21,321 nucleotides of DNA from CAYYFV01 sp964451705. GTDB lineage: Bacteria; Patescibacteriota; Gracilibacteria; UBA1369; GCA-2718715. The translations under genes and the position numbers were made by a program. Below are positions 21,267 to 21,321 of the stretch, piece by piece. The notes under the pieces were generated by a model. The model searched no databases. It was not told the origin of the DNA and saw nothing but the letters and a program-made list of their open reading frames with translations. Positions within the stretch are counted from its first letter, which is position 1. The number at the start of each line of letters is the position of its first letter. The stretch spans positions 1-21,321 of the forward strand of contig CAYVIV010000014.1 of assembly GCA_964451705.1 (NCBI GenBank), read 5' to 3'.

Positions 21267-21321
21267 GGACCCTTAGCTCAGTTGGTTAGAGCAGTCGACT
21301 CATAATCGATTGGTCGCTGGT
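21267..21321 (+). tRNA. tRNA with CAU anticodon (Met or Ile2), 5' part
   Basis: Acceptor strand GGACCCT, then TA, D-arm GCTC-AGTTGGTTA-GAGC, then an anticodon stem GTCGA/TCGAT (one G-U pair) closing the loop CTCATAA. The anticodon is therefore CAT. The T-arm is only begun (GCTGGT) when the window ends, so the acceptor 3' strand cannot be checked. It could be elongator tRNA-Met or the lysidine-modified tRNA-Ile(CAU). The G1 and AT-rich anticodon stem do not look like the initiator, which has three G-C pairs there. Confidence 0.9.

Overview
The window is AT-rich, densely packed DNA, most likely from a Candidate Phyla Radiation (Patescibacteria) genome. The evidence is an archaeal-type AspRS, a membrane-anchored MurF-like ligase, an FtsA/PilM-like actin homologue paired with a 'baseplate J-like' membrane protein, a FemAB transferase, starts mostly lacking Shine-Dalgarno sequences, and gene overlaps of 4-14 bp. 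A Microgenomates-like lineage is possible but not settled. TGA works as a stop here: two ATGA stop/start overlaps at 11881 and 15942 would otherwise make no sense. So genetic code 25 lineages (Gracilibacteria, Absconditabacteria) are unlikely.

Layout. 1-101: 3' end of a UPF0145/YbjQ gene. 102-424: structured leader with a terminator-like hairpin and a competing upstream pairing. 425-2134: aspS and a small coiled-coil/two-TM protein. 2157-2497: a consensus promoter driving a tiny basic membrane protein that may be frameshifted. 2546-6166: promoter and two tandem ABC exporter half-transporters. 6218-7507 (minus): a tandem-duplicated, divergent thymidine-kinase-like protein. 7668-9401: a disordered Ser/Ala and Pro/Gln repeat protein followed by a lipoprotein. 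9416-10491 (minus): a secreted fibre-like protein interrupted by a 100-N assembly gap. The gap is flanked by the same 55 bases, and merging them restores one 306-codon frame.

10670-18691 is a seven-gene co-oriented block with overlapping ends: FtsA/PilM-like, baseplate-J-like membrane protein, alpha/beta hydrolase, MurF-like ligase, PLP aminotransferase-like protein, FemAB and YceD. It looks like an envelope/cell-division operon running into a housekeeping block of rpmF (L32), nusB and rnc. The right end holds two small minus-strand genes of unknown function and a CAU-anticodon tRNA cut by the window edge.

The core genes are conventional. The novelty lies in 6.2-10.5 kb, which holds the double TK-like protein, the repeat protein, the lipoprotein and the fibre protein, and in the 5' leader of aspS. 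No CRISPR array, insertion sequence or phage module was seen.
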